From: Klebsiella oxytoca NBRC 105695
Lineage (GTDB): Bacteria; Pseudomonadota; Gammaproteobacteria; Enterobacterales; Enterobacteriaceae
Direction of reading: 5' to 3'
DNA length: 64,000 bases
NCBI RefSeq assembly: GCF_001598695.1
Contig: NZ_BCZK01000012.1
Location: 147,992-211,991 of the forward strand
Part shown: piece after piece, positions 27,589 through 36,400 of the stretch
Layout of the letters: every line of letters starts with the position of its first letter
Position numbering within the stretch: position 1 is the first letter of the stretch
The notes under the pieces: generated by a model
The model's database searches: none
What the model saw: the letters and a program-made list of their open reading frames with translations, nothing else
What the model was told of the DNA's origin: nothing
Made by a program: the position numbers and the translations under genes

Positions 27589-28503
27589 ATGTTGCATGAG
27601 AGGCCTATGAGCTATCTGTATGAAGTCGGGATTCAGGGAGGCATTCGCCGGGCCGCCGATATGCTGGGGATTAATCCGTCAGTCATCAGCCGCCAGATAG
27701 CGCAGCTGGAACGGGCGCTGGAGCTACCTCTGCTGGAGCGGCAGGGACGAAACGTGGTGCTCACCGAAGCAGGGCGTCTGCTGGCGGAGGACTACTACGA
27801 AAGCCGTCAGCGCCGGGAAAAGCTGGAAAGTCACCTGAAGGATTTACGCCATATGCGCGGCGGGACTATCTCGGTGAGGATTGGCGGCGGGCTGGTCACC
27901 ACCTTTATTGAATCAGTGATGAGCACCTTTTCTCAGTCCTGGCCTAACGTGTTCGTGGATATTATTGTCGGCAGCATGCAGGAGATGCTCAACGATATCG
28001 CCAGCGGCGAAGCGGATATGGCGGTCGCCTTCGGCCCCATCGGCAACCCTGAGCTTAAACGCCACAGCTTTCAGTGGGGCCCCATCTGCGCGGTGGTCTC
28101 TCCTGAGCATCCCATCGCTGCCCTGCCCGCCGTCACTATCGATGAGCTCACACACTATCGCCTGATCGCGCTCACCGACAGCTTTGGCCTGCAGCGCCAT
28201 ATGAACGCCATGTTTAAAACTGCAGGACGGCAGTTTCACCCGGCCTATCGCTGCAACCTCTTTTCGACCGCCATGAGCCTGAGCCAGGCGGGATTAGGCG
28301 TCTCTTTTATGACCGCATACGCCGCCCGGGAGGCGATCGCCCACGGTATTCTGCGGGCGGTTCCTATCGACCATCCTATTGCCAGCAGCGCCCAGTGCCA
28401 TCTGCTACGCAACTCCGATCGCCGCTTTTCCCCGGCGGCGCATCATATGTGGCGGCTGTTGCATAACGCTTTTCGCGATGCGCAGCGGGCGCTGGCGGCC
28501 TGA
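27589..28503 (+). CDS. LysR-family transcriptional regulator divergent from yjiH
   Basis: LysR-type regulator of 304 residues. The N-terminal winged helix reads GGIRRAADMLGINPSVISRQIAQLERALELPLLERQGRNVVLTEAG. A LysR substrate-binding domain follows (GGTISVRIGGGLVTTFIE, IASGEADMAVAFGP). It is divergent from yjiH-yjiG-M20, which it probably regulates, parallel to yjiE (hypT) beside iadA-yjiG-yjiH in E. coli; the sequence does not look like a YjiE orthologue. GGAG lies 9 bp before the ATG at 27589. Confidence 0.9.
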   Translation: MLHERPMSYLYEVGIQGGIRRAADMLGINPSVISRQIAQLERALELPLLERQGRNVVLTEAGRLLAEDYYESRQRREKLESHLKDLRHMRGGTISVRIGGGLVTTFIESVMSTFSQSWPNVFVDIIVGSMQEMLNDIASGEADMAVAFGPIGNPELKRHSFQWGPICAVVSPEHPIAALPAVTIDELTHYRLIALTDSFGLQRHMNAMFKTAGRQFHPAYRCNLFSTAMSLSQAGLGVSFMTAYAAREAIAHGILRAVPIDHPIASSAQCHLLRNSDRRFSPAAHHMWRLLHNAFRDAQRALAA

Positions 28504-28505
28504 GC

Positions 28506-29570
28506 TTATTCGGTCACCACGAACCGGGTTGGCGCAAAGCAGTTCAGCAGCCGATGCATAAGAAAGACCATGGTCAGCGTAACGATCAGCGCCACGGTCA
28601 CGGAGGTAATGCGGTACAGATCGCTGAACACCAGGTCCTGGTCCGGATGCAGGTTCTGGCCGAACATGATGCCAATAGTGGTGATGCTGGCGAAGCCAAC
28701 GCCTGCCCCCACCTTCTCCATCACGTGCAGCCGGGCGCTAAACGCCAGCCCCAGCCCAATCAACGGCATCATCAGCACCATATGGTTGCTGAAGTCGTAG
28801 ATAATCAGCTGCACCACCAGGATATAAAGGCAGGCCAGCACCACCCCCACCACGCGCCAGATCGAGCTGATCACCGCGCCGCGATAGTGCATCGGGAACA
28901 GAATTAAGATGCCCGCCATCAGCGCCGACAGCGAGTCGCTCAGATCGCAGACCTGAAAAATCACAAAGATCATCGTCGCCACGCTGCCGGAAAGCAGCGA
29001 TTCGTGGCGGATACGCGCGGCATCTTTTTCAATGCGCGGCGGCGGCTTGCGCGGTTCAACGTCCGGGATGAAGTAGTTCAGCAGCGCGCTGAGCGCCACC
29101 GCCATCACGCAGGCCTCCATATTGGAGAACATCAGCGTGTGCCAGTTGCTGGTGGGATAGCTCATAAAGTTGAGCATCGTGCTTTGACACACCACGCCCA
29201 TCGACCCCAGCAGAAACAGCGGCCCCTGGCTCATAAAGCGAAAGCGCATCACGTACAGGCCAAACACCACCAGCGTCATGATGACCGGCCACTGCGATAA
29301 ATAGCCGACGATTAACACCATTTCGACGCAGTTCACCGCCGCACTGAACACAAACTGCCGCGCCACGTGGCGGTTAAACACCGGCACCAGCGACAGCAGC
29401 ATCAGCGGATAAACCACGAAGAAGACGCCGTACTGCACGTCATAGAAAGTTGATATGCTCAGCGCGATAGTACCGGCCACGGCGATACGCAAGGTCTGGC
29501 GAAAATCGTTCGCCGTGTAGACGATGTTGCCGTGCGGGGTGAAGACCCGCGCCAGGGTATTAATAGACAT
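28506..29570 (-). CDS. DUF2955 (FUSC-like) inner-membrane efflux component
   Basis: Membrane protein of 354 residues with roughly ten hydrophobic segments in two groups, separated by a charged linker (DVEPRKPPPRIEKDAARIRHE). This is the layout of DUF2955/fusaric-acid-resistance-like (FUSC) proteins. Its start overlaps the end of the preceding HlyD-type gene by 11 bp. Such pairs act with an outer-membrane channel to expel aromatic acids or drugs; the substrate is not known. It ends 3 bp from the convergent LysR gene. Confidence 0.85.
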   Translation of the reverse strand: MSINTLARVFTPHGNIVYTANDFRQTLRIAVAGTIALSISTFYDVQYGVFFVVYPLMLLSLVPVFNRHVARQFVFSAAVNCVEMVLIVGYLSQWPVIMTLVVFGLYVMRFRFMSQGPLFLLGSMGVVCQSTMLNFMSYPTSNWHTLMFSNMEACVMAVALSALLNYFIPDVEPRKPPPRIEKDAARIRHESLLSGSVATMIFVIFQVCDLSDSLSALMAGILILFPMHYRGAVISSIWRVVGVVLACLYILVVQLIIYDFSNHMVLMMPLIGLGLAFSARLHVMEKVGAGVGFASITTIGIMFGQNLHPDQDLVFSDLYRITSVTVALIVTLTMVFLMHRLLNCFAPTRFVVTE

Positions 29571-30627
29571 AGTGCAGGAAGCTCACCAGATGGATCTGCG
29601 CGCCGGCGAAGGTACGGGCGAACGGGCCATCGCTGTTATAGAGCTGTACCGTGGCGCGGGCGCCGGTGGGCAGCGGCTTATCCAGCGGCTCGTCCAGAGC
29701 GACGTGAATGCGCATGCGCTGCGCGTCGCGCACCCAGCGGGTGGATTGCTCCGGCTGCGATAGCTGGCCGTTAACTTCTTCTTGTCCAGCCAGAATACCG
29801 GCATCGCTGCTGGTGACGTGCGCCGGGAAGACTTTGCCCGGCAGCGCATCGAACACCACCGCGGCATCGGTATTCACGCCGGTGTGGCGCAGGCTCTTCT
29901 CGCGGAAATCGGCGACGATATCGGTCTGATTGCTCACCAGCGCCAGCAGCGGCGTGGCGGCGGTGGCGTACAGACCAGGGTTAAGCTGCAGGTTGCTCAC
30001 CATCCCGTCAGTCTCCGCGCGGACCTTCGTCCAGCCGAGGTTAAGCTGCGCCTCTTCCAGCGCGTTGCGGTACTTCTGCAGCGTGACGTTGCGCCCATCG
30101 TCGCGCTCGCCGCGCTGGATCAGCAGATTGTGGATACTAGCGTTGAGCGCGCTGACCGACTGTTCGCTGGTCTGCCAGGTGGTGCGCACTTTATCCAGAT
30201 CCGACTGGGAAACGTTCTGCATGGTGCTCAGACGCTGATAGCGATCGAACGTGACCTTATCGTTGCGCGCGGTGTACTGGGCGGTACGAAGGTTGGCGCG
30301 GGCAGAAGCGATCTGCGCGTCCAGCTGCTGGTTACTGAGTTTCGCCTGTTCAAGCGCGATCTGCGCCGCTTCCACTTTATTGATAAACGGCGTTGGATCC
30401 AGTTCATAGAGCAGATCGCCCTTCTTCACCTGGCTGTTGTTATGCACATAGACATGGGAGACATAGCCGGAGACGCGCGACGAGACCGGCGTGACCACGC
30501 GCATCACGGTGGAATCCGGCGTGAGCGGGATCCAGATATCGGCAACGATAAACCAGGCGAATATGACCAGGAAGGCGGCAATACTCACCCTTACCCAGCG
30601 GGCAAATTTCTGTTCAGGGGTCATCAT
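29560..30627 (-). CDS. HlyD/EmrA-type periplasmic adaptor protein
   Basis: Membrane-fusion protein of 355 residues. A single N-terminal membrane anchor (VSIAAFLVIFAWFIVADIWIPL) is followed by the lipoyl/beta-barrel half VSSRVSGYVSHVYVHNNSQVKKGDLLYELD, a coiled-coil hairpin (about 85-190) and the second half GWTKVRAETDGMVSNLQLNPG. It is coupled to the DUF2955 protein by an 11-bp overlap and lies 6 bp after the MarR-type gene, so all three form one operon. Together the two membrane proteins make an efflux system controlled by the MarR repressor. Confidence 0.92.
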   Translation of the reverse strand: MMTPEQKFARWVRVSIAAFLVIFAWFIVADIWIPLTPDSTVMRVVTPVSSRVSGYVSHVYVHNNSQVKKGDLLYELDPTPFINKVEAAQIALEQAKLSNQQLDAQIASARANLRTAQYTARNDKVTFDRYQRLSTMQNVSQSDLDKVRTTWQTSEQSVSALNASIHNLLIQRGERDDGRNVTLQKYRNALEEAQLNLGWTKVRAETDGMVSNLQLNPGLYATAATPLLALVSNQTDIVADFREKSLRHTGVNTDAAVVFDALPGKVFPAHVTSSDAGILAGQEEVNGQLSQPEQSTRWVRDAQRMRIHVALDEPLDKPLPTGARATVQLYNSDGPFARTFAGAQIHLVSFLHYVY

Positions 30628-30633
30628 AGTGTT

Positions 30634-31098
30634 TTAGATCTTGTTATCTTCTTCGCGGATAGTCCGCAGATTGCAGGCGATTTGATTTAACGTGGCGCTA
30701 AAGGCGGCGAGCTGCGCTTCAGGGAGGGTTTCGGTGACGCGCTGTTGATAGGCCTCAATCACGCGGTTCAGCTTCTCCAGAATAGCGCGGCCTTCCGTCG
30801 TCAGCGTCAGCAGGCGTATGCGTTTGTCATAAGGCGATGTTGAACGCAGCAGATAGCCCTGCTTTTCCAGCTGCGTGAGGGTGCGCATCAGCGGCGGCAG
30901 TTCAATGCCCTGCACCTCCGCCAGCTCGCTGACCGAGACGTTATCCCCCAGTTGGTGCAGCTGCATCAGCACCGTCCAGCTTGACTGGGTCAGGCCGGTG
31001 TCGGTGATGGCAGAATCAATAATCGCGCGCCACTGGCGCACCACCATCGCCATGCGCATGCCCATCGGGCGGCGGGCAAACAGGTCGTCTTCGGTCAT
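30634..31098 (-). CDS. MarR-family transcriptional regulator
   Basis: Winged-helix regulator of 154 residues with the MarR DNA-binding core DNVSVSELAEVQGIELPPLMRTLTQLEKQGYLLRSTSPYDKRIRLLTLTTEG, including the D-x-R wing. First gene of the efflux operon. A perfect 20-bp palindrome lies 33 bp upstream of its start and is probably its operator, giving autoregulation and derepression by the exported compound. The ligand is unknown. Confidence 0.92.
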   Translation of the reverse strand: MTEDDLFARRPMGMRMAMVVRQWRAIIDSAITDTGLTQSSWTVLMQLHQLGDNVSVSELAEVQGIELPPLMRTLTQLEKQGYLLRSTSPYDKRIRLLTLTTEGRAILEKLNRVIEAYQQRVTETLPEAQLAAFSATLNQIACNLRTIREEDNKI

Positions 31099-31130
31099 TT
31101 TACTTTCCTCACTTAGCTGTGAAGAAAATA

Positions 31131-31150
31131 ATACTTATCACGATAAGTAT
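31131..31150. promoter_or_regulatory. Palindromic operator for the MarR-type efflux operon
   Basis: ATACTTATCACGATAAGTAT has perfect 9-bp arms around a central AC, the size of a MarR-dimer site. It lies just upstream of the marR-hlyD-DUF2955 operon. Confidence 0.72.
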
Positions 31151-31202
31151 CAAGAAACGAAGAGTGGATAAGCATGAATTGATAAATTATGTGAATGTAT
31201 CA

Positions 31203-31290
31203 TCCCCGGTCGCGCTCACGCTTACCGGGGCTACAGCTCTGCGCGGTATGGTAGCCCGGACAGGCGCGTCAAGCGCCGCCTCCGGGAAAA
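31203..31290. repeat. REP/BIME element
   Basis: Contains GCTTACCGGGGCTAC and, further on, GGTAGCCCGGACAGGCGCG followed by GCGCCGCCTCCGGG, the inverted partner. This is the same GTAGCCCGG-type element as at 33.1, 35.8 and 56.1 kb. Confidence 0.8.
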
Positions 31291-31313
31291 TGCCGGGTAA
31301 AAAATCGCACTTT

Positions 31314-31478
31314 TTAATTGATCTGATCCCGACGCAGCCCGACATCTTTTAGCTGTTCGTCGCTCATACGCTGCAATGTTCTGCGCGTTTGCTCACGAAG
31401 CCACCACTTTTTGAACGCCCGCGCCAGAAATACGAAGCCGATAAACGGCTGTCTTGCCCGATTTTCGTGAAATTCCAT
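31314..31478 (-). CDS. yjiS: YjiS, DUF1127 small arginine-rich protein
   Basis: A 54-residue basic protein starting MEFHENRARQPFIGF and ending LKDVGLRRDQIN. It matches E. coli YjiS in length and in both conserved ends. The C-terminal RTLQRMSDEQLKDVGLRR is the DUF1127 motif, seen in small proteins linked to RNA binding and phosphate or carbon metabolism in other bacteria; YjiS itself has no firm function. GAGGTAGAGG directly precedes the ATG. Divergent from yjiR, as in E. coli. Confidence 0.9.
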   Translation of the reverse strand: MEFHENRARQPFIGFVFLARAFKKWWLREQTRRTLQRMSDEQLKDVGLRRDQIN

Positions 31479-31533
31479 CCTCTACCTCCTCACCTTGCCA
31501 GAGGCTTTATCTTCACGGATCCGCGGCCAAACA

Positions 31534-31634
31534 ATACAGATTCACAAAATACTTTTCTTTAACATACAGATTCGCTAAAACGTACAGCAGACCTCACTTT
31601 TACCGCCAATCTGTACTGGTTTATTGATCTGTAT
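31534..31634. promoter_or_regulatory. Operator array in the yjiS-yjiR divergent region
   Basis: Two direct copies of ATACAGATT (31534-31542 and 31564-31572, exactly 30 bp apart) face two inverted copies, AATCTGTA (31608-31615) and GATCTGTAT (31626-31634). MocR-type regulators commonly bind repeated half-sites of this kind next to their own gene, so YjiR is the likely ligand. The last half-site ends 21 bp before the yjiR start. Confidence 0.65.
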
Positions 31635-31655
31635 GGCGACGATCAAGGATACAGC

Positions 31656-33080
31656 ATGACCCGCTATCAACATCTGGCCAGCCTGCTGGCAGAACGCATC
31701 GAACAGGGGCTGTATCGCCCCGGCGAAAAGCTGCCGTCGGTGCGCAGCCTGAGCCAGGAGCACGGCGTCAGCATCAGCACCGTTCAGCAAGCCTACCAGA
31801 CGCTGGAACAGCAGCAGCTGATCGTACCGCAGCCGCGTTCCGGCTATTTTGTAGCCCCGCGTAAAGCACAGCCGCCGGTGCCGCCGATGTCGCGGCCGGT
31901 CCAGCGCCCGGTAGAGATCACTCAGTGGGATCAGGTGCTGACCATGCTCGACGCCCGCCACGATAAATCGATTATCCCCTTCGGCGGCGGCTCGCCGGAC
32001 GTCACCCAGCCAAGCCTGAAGCCTATCTGGCGCGAGCTGAGCCGGGCAATTCAGCACAACCTTAGCGAAGTTCTGAACTACGACGAGCTGGCCGGGCGTC
32101 GCGAGCTGCGCGAACAGATCGCCCGCCTGATGCTCGACGGCGGATCGGTGGTCACCGCCAACGATCTGGTACTTACCAGCGGCTGCCACAGCGCGCTGTC
32201 GCTGGCGCTGCTGTCGGTGTGTCAGCCCGGCGATATCGTCGCCGTCGAATCCCCTTGCTACTACGGCACCATGCAGATGCTGCGCGGATTAGGGCTAAAA
32301 ACCATCGAGATCCCCACCGATCCGGAAACCGGGATCAGCATCGAGGCGTTAGAGCTGGCGCTGGAGCAGTGGCCGATCAAAGGGGTGATCCTGGTCCCCA
32401 ACTGCAATAATCCGCTGGGATTTATCATGCCGGATGCCCGCAAGCGGGCGGCGCTGTGCCTCGCCCAGCGCCACGATATCGTTATCTTTGAGGATGATAT
32501 CTACGGCGAGCTGGCAACCGAATACCCGCGCCCTCGCACGATCCATTCCTGGGATATCGACGGCCGGGTGATGCTCTGCAGTTCGTTTACCAAAACCATC
32601 GCTCCCGGCCTGCGCATCGGCTGGATTGCCCCCGGCCGTTATTACGATCGCCTGCTGCAGATGAAATATGCCGCCAGCGGTACCAACGTCCCCTCCACCC
32701 AACTGGCGGCCTGTAACTTTATTCGCGAAGGCCACTATCACCGCCACGTGCGAAGAATGCGGCAGATCTACCAGCGCAATATGGAGATCTACACCTGCTG
32801 GCTGCGGGAGTTTTTCCCCTGCGGGATCTGCGTTACCCGCCCGAAAGGCGGCTTTATGCTGTGGGTCGAGCTGCCGGAGCAGGTGGACATGGTCTGCGTC
32901 GCGAAGCAGCTGTGCCGGCTGAAAATCCAGGTCGCGCCGGGATCGCTGTTTTCCGCATCCGGGAAATACCGCAACTGCTTAAGGATCAACTGCGCTCTGC
33001 CGCCGATAGATAAACATAAAGAGGTGATGGTGCAGCTGGGCATGGCGGTGAAGGTGGCGATGGAGTGGGCGCCGGAGTGA
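31656..33080 (+). CDS. yjiR: YjiR, MocR-type GntR/aminotransferase regulator
   Basis: PLP-dependent transcriptional regulator of 474 residues, nearly identical to E. coli YjiR. The N-terminal GntR winged helix (YRPGEKLPSVRSLSQEHGVSISTVQQAYQTLEQQ) is fused to a class I aminotransferase-like domain with VPNCNNPLGF, FEDDIYGELATEYPRP and the PLP-lysine motif SSFTKTIAPGLRIGW. Target genes are not established. It is divergent from yjiS, and repeated half-sites lie between them, suggesting control of both. Confidence 0.95.
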   Translation: MTRYQHLASLLAERIEQGLYRPGEKLPSVRSLSQEHGVSISTVQQAYQTLEQQQLIVPQPRSGYFVAPRKAQPPVPPMSRPVQRPVEITQWDQVLTMLDARHDKSIIPFGGGSPDVTQPSLKPIWRELSRAIQHNLSEVLNYDELAGRRELREQIARLMLDGGSVVTANDLVLTSGCHSALSLALLSVCQPGDIVAVESPCYYGTMQMLRGLGLKTIEIPTDPETGISIEALELALEQWPIKGVILVPNCNNPLGFIMPDARKRAALCLAQRHDIVIFEDDIYGELATEYPRPRTIHSWDIDGRVMLCSSFTKTIAPGLRIGWIAPGRYYDRLLQMKYAASGTNVPSTQLAACNFIREGHYHRHVRRMRQIYQRNMEIYTCWLREFFPCGICVTRPKGGFMLWVELPEQVDMVCVAKQLCRLKIQVAPGSLFSASGKYRNCLRINCALPPIDKHKEVMVQLGMAVKVAMEWAPE

Positions 33081-33089
33081 GGTTATAGG

Positions 33090-33180
33090 CTGGTCCCGGT
33101 GGCGCTGCGTATGACCGGGCTACAGGTTCACCGCCGCCTACGGGCCTGTAGCCCGCTCGGGTGCGCCAGCACCGCCTCCG
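33090..33180. repeat. REP/BIME element after yjiR
   Basis: Contains GACCGGGCTACAGG and the inverted GCCTGTAGCCCGCTCGGGTG, related to the other GTAGCCCGG units of this window. The remaining gap to 33544 is AT-rich, with no gene and no clear promoter that I can assign; it probably holds the amidase promoter. Confidence 0.75.
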
Positions 33181-33544
33181 GTTTTCCCTCTTTGAGAGCC
33201 CAAATCCCTTGGTATTATCATCAATGCTCCCCCGGCATATTGCGCTAAATGACCAGCACGTAAATTTTCGCAGAGTAATCTGCTATATAAACGATTAATA
33301 TCAGTAAATAATGAAAAAATGACAACCAGTAATAAAACATTGAACAGCCAAACAACTTAATAACCAGCATATAAAAATATTAGAATAAAATATTTAACCG
33401 CATGATTCATCAGCAAATATATATCATTTATTTTTGAAAAACCTGACCAGATTGCCTTCCTGTAATAATCCCGATAAATTCACTCCTTCCCCCTGCGGGA
33501 AACTCTAAATATAAAAACGCGACAATATAACCGGGATGAATGTC

Positions 33545-34456
33545 ATGAAAATAACCAAAGACCAGGTGGTCTACGCCATGTCGCGCGATAACGCTCCTGT
33601 CGCTACCGTCAGCAGCGGAAGCGAAGTGCTGTTTGAAACGTGCGACTGCTTCTCCGACCAAATCACCTCCGCCGATGCCGTGTTCAACGAACTGGACTGG
33701 CAGCGTATCAACCCGGCGACCGGGCCGGTCTACGTCGAGGGCGCCGAGCCGGGTGATGCGCTCAAGGTCACCATCAAGCGCATTACCCTGACGAGCAATC
33801 AGGCGGTGATGGTCACCGCACCGCAGCTCGGAGTGATTGGCGATGAGCTTGATGCCCCGAAGGTCACCATTGTCCCGATTGAAAACGACCATGCCGTGCT
33901 GCCCGGCAACGTGCGCGTCCCGCTCAACCCGATGGTCGGCGTGATCGGCGTCGCGCCTGCCGGGGAAGCCATCTCCTGCGGCACACCGGATAGCCACGGC
34001 GGCAATATGGACTGCAAAATGATTACCGCCGACAGCACCCTATGGCTGCCGGTCAACGTTCCCGGCGCGCTGTTCGGGCTGGGGGATTTACACGCCGCGA
34101 TGGGCGATGGCGAAGTTTCGGTTTGCGGTCTGGAAATCCCCGGCGAAGTGCTGGTCGAACTGACGGTGGTTAAAAACCGTCGCCTGCCGCTGCCGATGCT
34201 CGAAAACAGCGAGACCCTGTTTACCCTCGCTTCGGCACAGACGCTTGATGATGCCGCCGCCCTGGCCACCCGTAATATGGCGCATTTTATCGCCGACAAT
34301 ACCTCCCTGACGCTGGCTGAAGCGATCAGTATTCTGAGCATCGCCGGCGACCTGCAAATCTGTCAGGTGGTCGATCCGCTGAAAACCTGTCGCTATGCCT
34401 TACCGAAATCAGTGGCTGAACAGCTCTCCCTGAGCGTCGAAGGGGAGCATGCATGA
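33545..34456 (+). CDS. Acetamidase/formamidase family protein
   Basis: Amide hydrolase of the FmdA/AmdA family that would release ammonia from a small amide. The protein is about 303 residues. The family signature TPDSHGGNMDCKMITADSTLWLPVNVPGALFGLGDLHAAMGDGE is complete, including the acidic and His residues of the metal site. The ATG at 33545 (MKITKDQ) is used, with GGGATGA upstream; an ATG at 33536 is also possible. It overlaps the following permease gene by 4 bp (ATGA), so uptake and hydrolysis of the amide are coupled. The exact substrate is unknown. Confidence 0.9.
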   Translation: MKITKDQVVYAMSRDNAPVATVSSGSEVLFETCDCFSDQITSADAVFNELDWQRINPATGPVYVEGAEPGDALKVTIKRITLTSNQAVMVTAPQLGVIGDELDAPKVTIVPIENDHAVLPGNVRVPLNPMVGVIGVAPAGEAISCGTPDSHGGNMDCKMITADSTLWLPVNVPGALFGLGDLHAAMGDGEVSVCGLEIPGEVLVELTVVKNRRLPLPMLENSETLFTLASAQTLDDAAALATRNMAHFIADNTSLTLAEAISILSIAGDLQICQVVDPLKTCRYALPKSVAEQLSLSVEGEHA

Positions 34457-35796
34457 GCGTTGAACAATTTGGCTATAAGCAGGAGCTGCATCGGGCGCTG
34501 ACGTTCCGCGATCTGCTGGTCTACGGCATGATATTTATGGTGCCCATCGCGCCGTTTGGCGTCTTTGGCTACGTCTGGGACGGCGCGCAGGGCATGGTGG
34601 CGCTGGCTTATCTCATCGGTATGGTGGCGATGTTCTTTACCGCCATGAGCTACTGGTCGATGTCGCGCGCGTTCCCGGTCTCCGGATCGGTATACGCGTA
34701 TGCCCAGCGCGGTATTCATCCGATTGTCGGCTTTTTTGCTGGCTGGCTGATCCTGCTGGACTATATTCTGGTGCCCTCGCTGCTCTATATCGTCAGCGCG
34801 GCGGCGCTGGCGCCTATGCTGCCTGGCGTGCCGGGCTGGCTGTGGATTGTCGGCTTTATTGCGATTAACAGCCTGATTAACCTGCGCGGCATTACCTTTA
34901 CCGCGCGCGCCAATAACACGATTCTGATCGCGGAGATCGTGGTGCTGTCGGTGTTCGTCGTTCTCGGGCTGATTGCGCTCTACTCCGGCGCCGGGGCGGG
35001 CCATCTGACCCTCGACCCGCTCTATAACGCCGATAAGTTCAGCCTGCCGCTGGTGATGGGCGCGGTCTCCATCGCCGTGCTCTCGTTCCTCGGCTTCGAC
35101 GGGATCTCCACGCTGTCCGAGGAAACGAAAGGCGGCGTGGATACCGTGGGTAAGGCGTCGCTGGGCGCGCTGATGCTGGTCGGTTCGCTGTTTATCCTGC
35201 AAACGTGGATTGCCGCCGATCTGGCGCAGGGCATGACGTTTAGCAGCCTCGATACCGCCTTCTACGATACCGCGAATCTGGCGGGCGGCGGCTGGCTGAA
35301 GTATGTCACCATGTGGTCGACGGTGATCTCCTGGGGGATTGCCAACGCCCTGGTGGCGCAGGCCGCCGTGTCGCGCATTCTGTTTGCGATGGCGCGCGAC
35401 AAGCAGCTGCCGCAGCTGCTGGCAAAAGTGCACCCGCGGCTGAAAACGCCTTACGTTAGCACCCTGTTTGTGGCGCTGATTTCGCTGGCTTCCGGCCTCT
35501 GGTTCTACGGCGATATCGATAACCTCAGCCGTCTGGTGAACTTCGGCGCGCTGATGGGCTTCCTGGTGTTGCATATTGCGGTCATCAACCACTATCTGAT
35601 CCGCAATAAGTCACGCAATCTGGTGATGCACCTGCTGTTCCCGGTGATTGGCCTGTGCATTATCGGCTTTGTGATTTATGAGATGGACGTGCAGGCCAAG
35701 GTGCTTGGGCTGAGCTGGCTGGCGGTTGGCGTGGTCTATTACCTGCTGATGCGCCTGGTGCTCAAGCGCAATGTGGAACTGAAGCTGGAAGGCTAG
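34453..35796 (+). CDS. APC-superfamily amino acid/amine permease
   Basis: Inner-membrane permease of 447 residues with about 12 hydrophobic segments and the APC hallmark near the N-terminus (LVYGMIFMVPIAPFGVFGYVWD) plus FLGFDGISTLSEETKGG. Its ATG overlaps the stop of the acetamidase/formamidase gene, so it probably imports the amide or a related amine for that enzyme. No regulator is adjacent. REP elements follow directly. Confidence 0.9.
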   Translation: MSVEQFGYKQELHRALTFRDLLVYGMIFMVPIAPFGVFGYVWDGAQGMVALAYLIGMVAMFFTAMSYWSMSRAFPVSGSVYAYAQRGIHPIVGFFAGWLILLDYILVPSLLYIVSAAALAPMLPGVPGWLWIVGFIAINSLINLRGITFTARANNTILIAEIVVLSVFVVLGLIALYSGAGAGHLTLDPLYNADKFSLPLVMGAVSIAVLSFLGFDGISTLSEETKGGVDTVGKASLGALMLVGSLFILQTWIAADLAQGMTFSSLDTAFYDTANLAGGGWLKYVTMWSTVISWGIANALVAQAAVSRILFAMARDKQLPQLLAKVHPRLKTPYVSTLFVALISLASGLWFYGDIDNLSRLVNFGALMGFLVLHIAVINHYLIRNKSRNLVMHLLFPVIGLCIIGFVIYEMDVQAKVLGLSWLAVGVVYYLLMRLVLKRNVELKLEG

Positions 35797-35811
35797 CGCG
35801 ATTTATCTCCC

Positions 35812-35965
35812 CGGCTCGCGCTGCGCTTAGCCGGGCTACGGGTTCCCGGCCGTCTGCGAGCCGGTAGCCCGGACAAGGCGCGTCAGCGCCGCCTCCGGGG
35901 AAACAACGCGCAATACAGCCTCCACTTTTCCCCGGCTCACGCTGCGCTTAGCCGGGCTACGGGTT
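35812..35965. repeat. Tandem REP/BIME cluster between the permease and fosA
   Basis: Three units are visible: CTTAGCCGGGCTACGGGTTC at about 35826, the inverted GGTAGCCCGGACAAGGCGCG at about 35861, and a second CTTAGCCGGGCTACGGGTTC at about 35947. The last unit runs into the 3' end of fosA, encoding its final residues. Confidence 0.85.
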
Positions 35966-36400
35966 CCCGGCCGCCTGTTCGTCCTCGCCAAAAAACACCA
36001 TACCTTTATAGGGCTGCTTCCGGCACGCCGCCAGGCGCTGGGCGAGATTGCCAACATGCAGCTCCAGCTTGTGGCCGTCCGGGTCGAGGAAATAGTGCGA
36101 CGCGCCTTCGCTTTTATTGGTTTTCCAAACCGGAACGCCAGCCGCATTCAGGCGCCCGGCAAAAAGCGCGAAATCCGCCTCCGCAATGCTGAACGCGTAG
36201 TGGGTGTAGTCGCTCTCCTCCGGCGAAATGACGCGCCGCTGCGGGTCCAGCGACAGGCACAGCCAGAGGTCGCCGCAGGAGAAATACGCGCCGTTATCCC
36301 AGCGGGCGCGCAGCGTCATCCCCGGCAGCTGCTGATAAAACGCCACGCTCGGCGCCAGCTGGCTAACCGCCAGGGTCAGATGATTTAATCCGCTTAACAT
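35957..36400 (-). CDS. fosA: FosA fosfomycin glutathione transferase, with C-terminal extension
   Basis: Mn2+-dependent enzyme that opens the fosfomycin epoxide with glutathione. The ATG at 36400 ([19 protein letters not shown]) is the start used by Klebsiella FosA. Metal ligands H7, H67 and E113 are all present, as are the [21 protein letters not shown] region and the tail YKGMVFF. The usual protein is about 139-141 residues; here the frame continues with EDEQAAGNP to 147, because a REP element supplies the end of the frame. The gene follows a LysR gene with a 7-bp overlap, and a quinone reductase lies beyond, the standard chromosomal Klebsiella arrangement. Confidence 0.95.
   Translation of the reverse strand: MLSGLNHLTLAVSQLAPSVAFYQQLPGMTLRARWDNGAYFSCGDLWLCLSLDPQRRVISPEESDYTHYAFSIAEADFALFAGRLNAAGVPVWKTNKSEGASHYFLDPDGHKLELHVGNLAQRLAACRKQPYKGMVFFGEDEQAAGNP

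Noticed and set aside
27589..28503. Orthologue of YjiE/HypT
   Set aside because: It has the same kind of position near yjiH, but the sequence does not read as YjiE; kept as an unnamed LysR regulator.
34393..35592. 399-codon open frame on the minus strand
   Set aside because: Antisense to the APC permease; its composition (His, Gln, Arg-rich) is typical of reverse-frame shadows.
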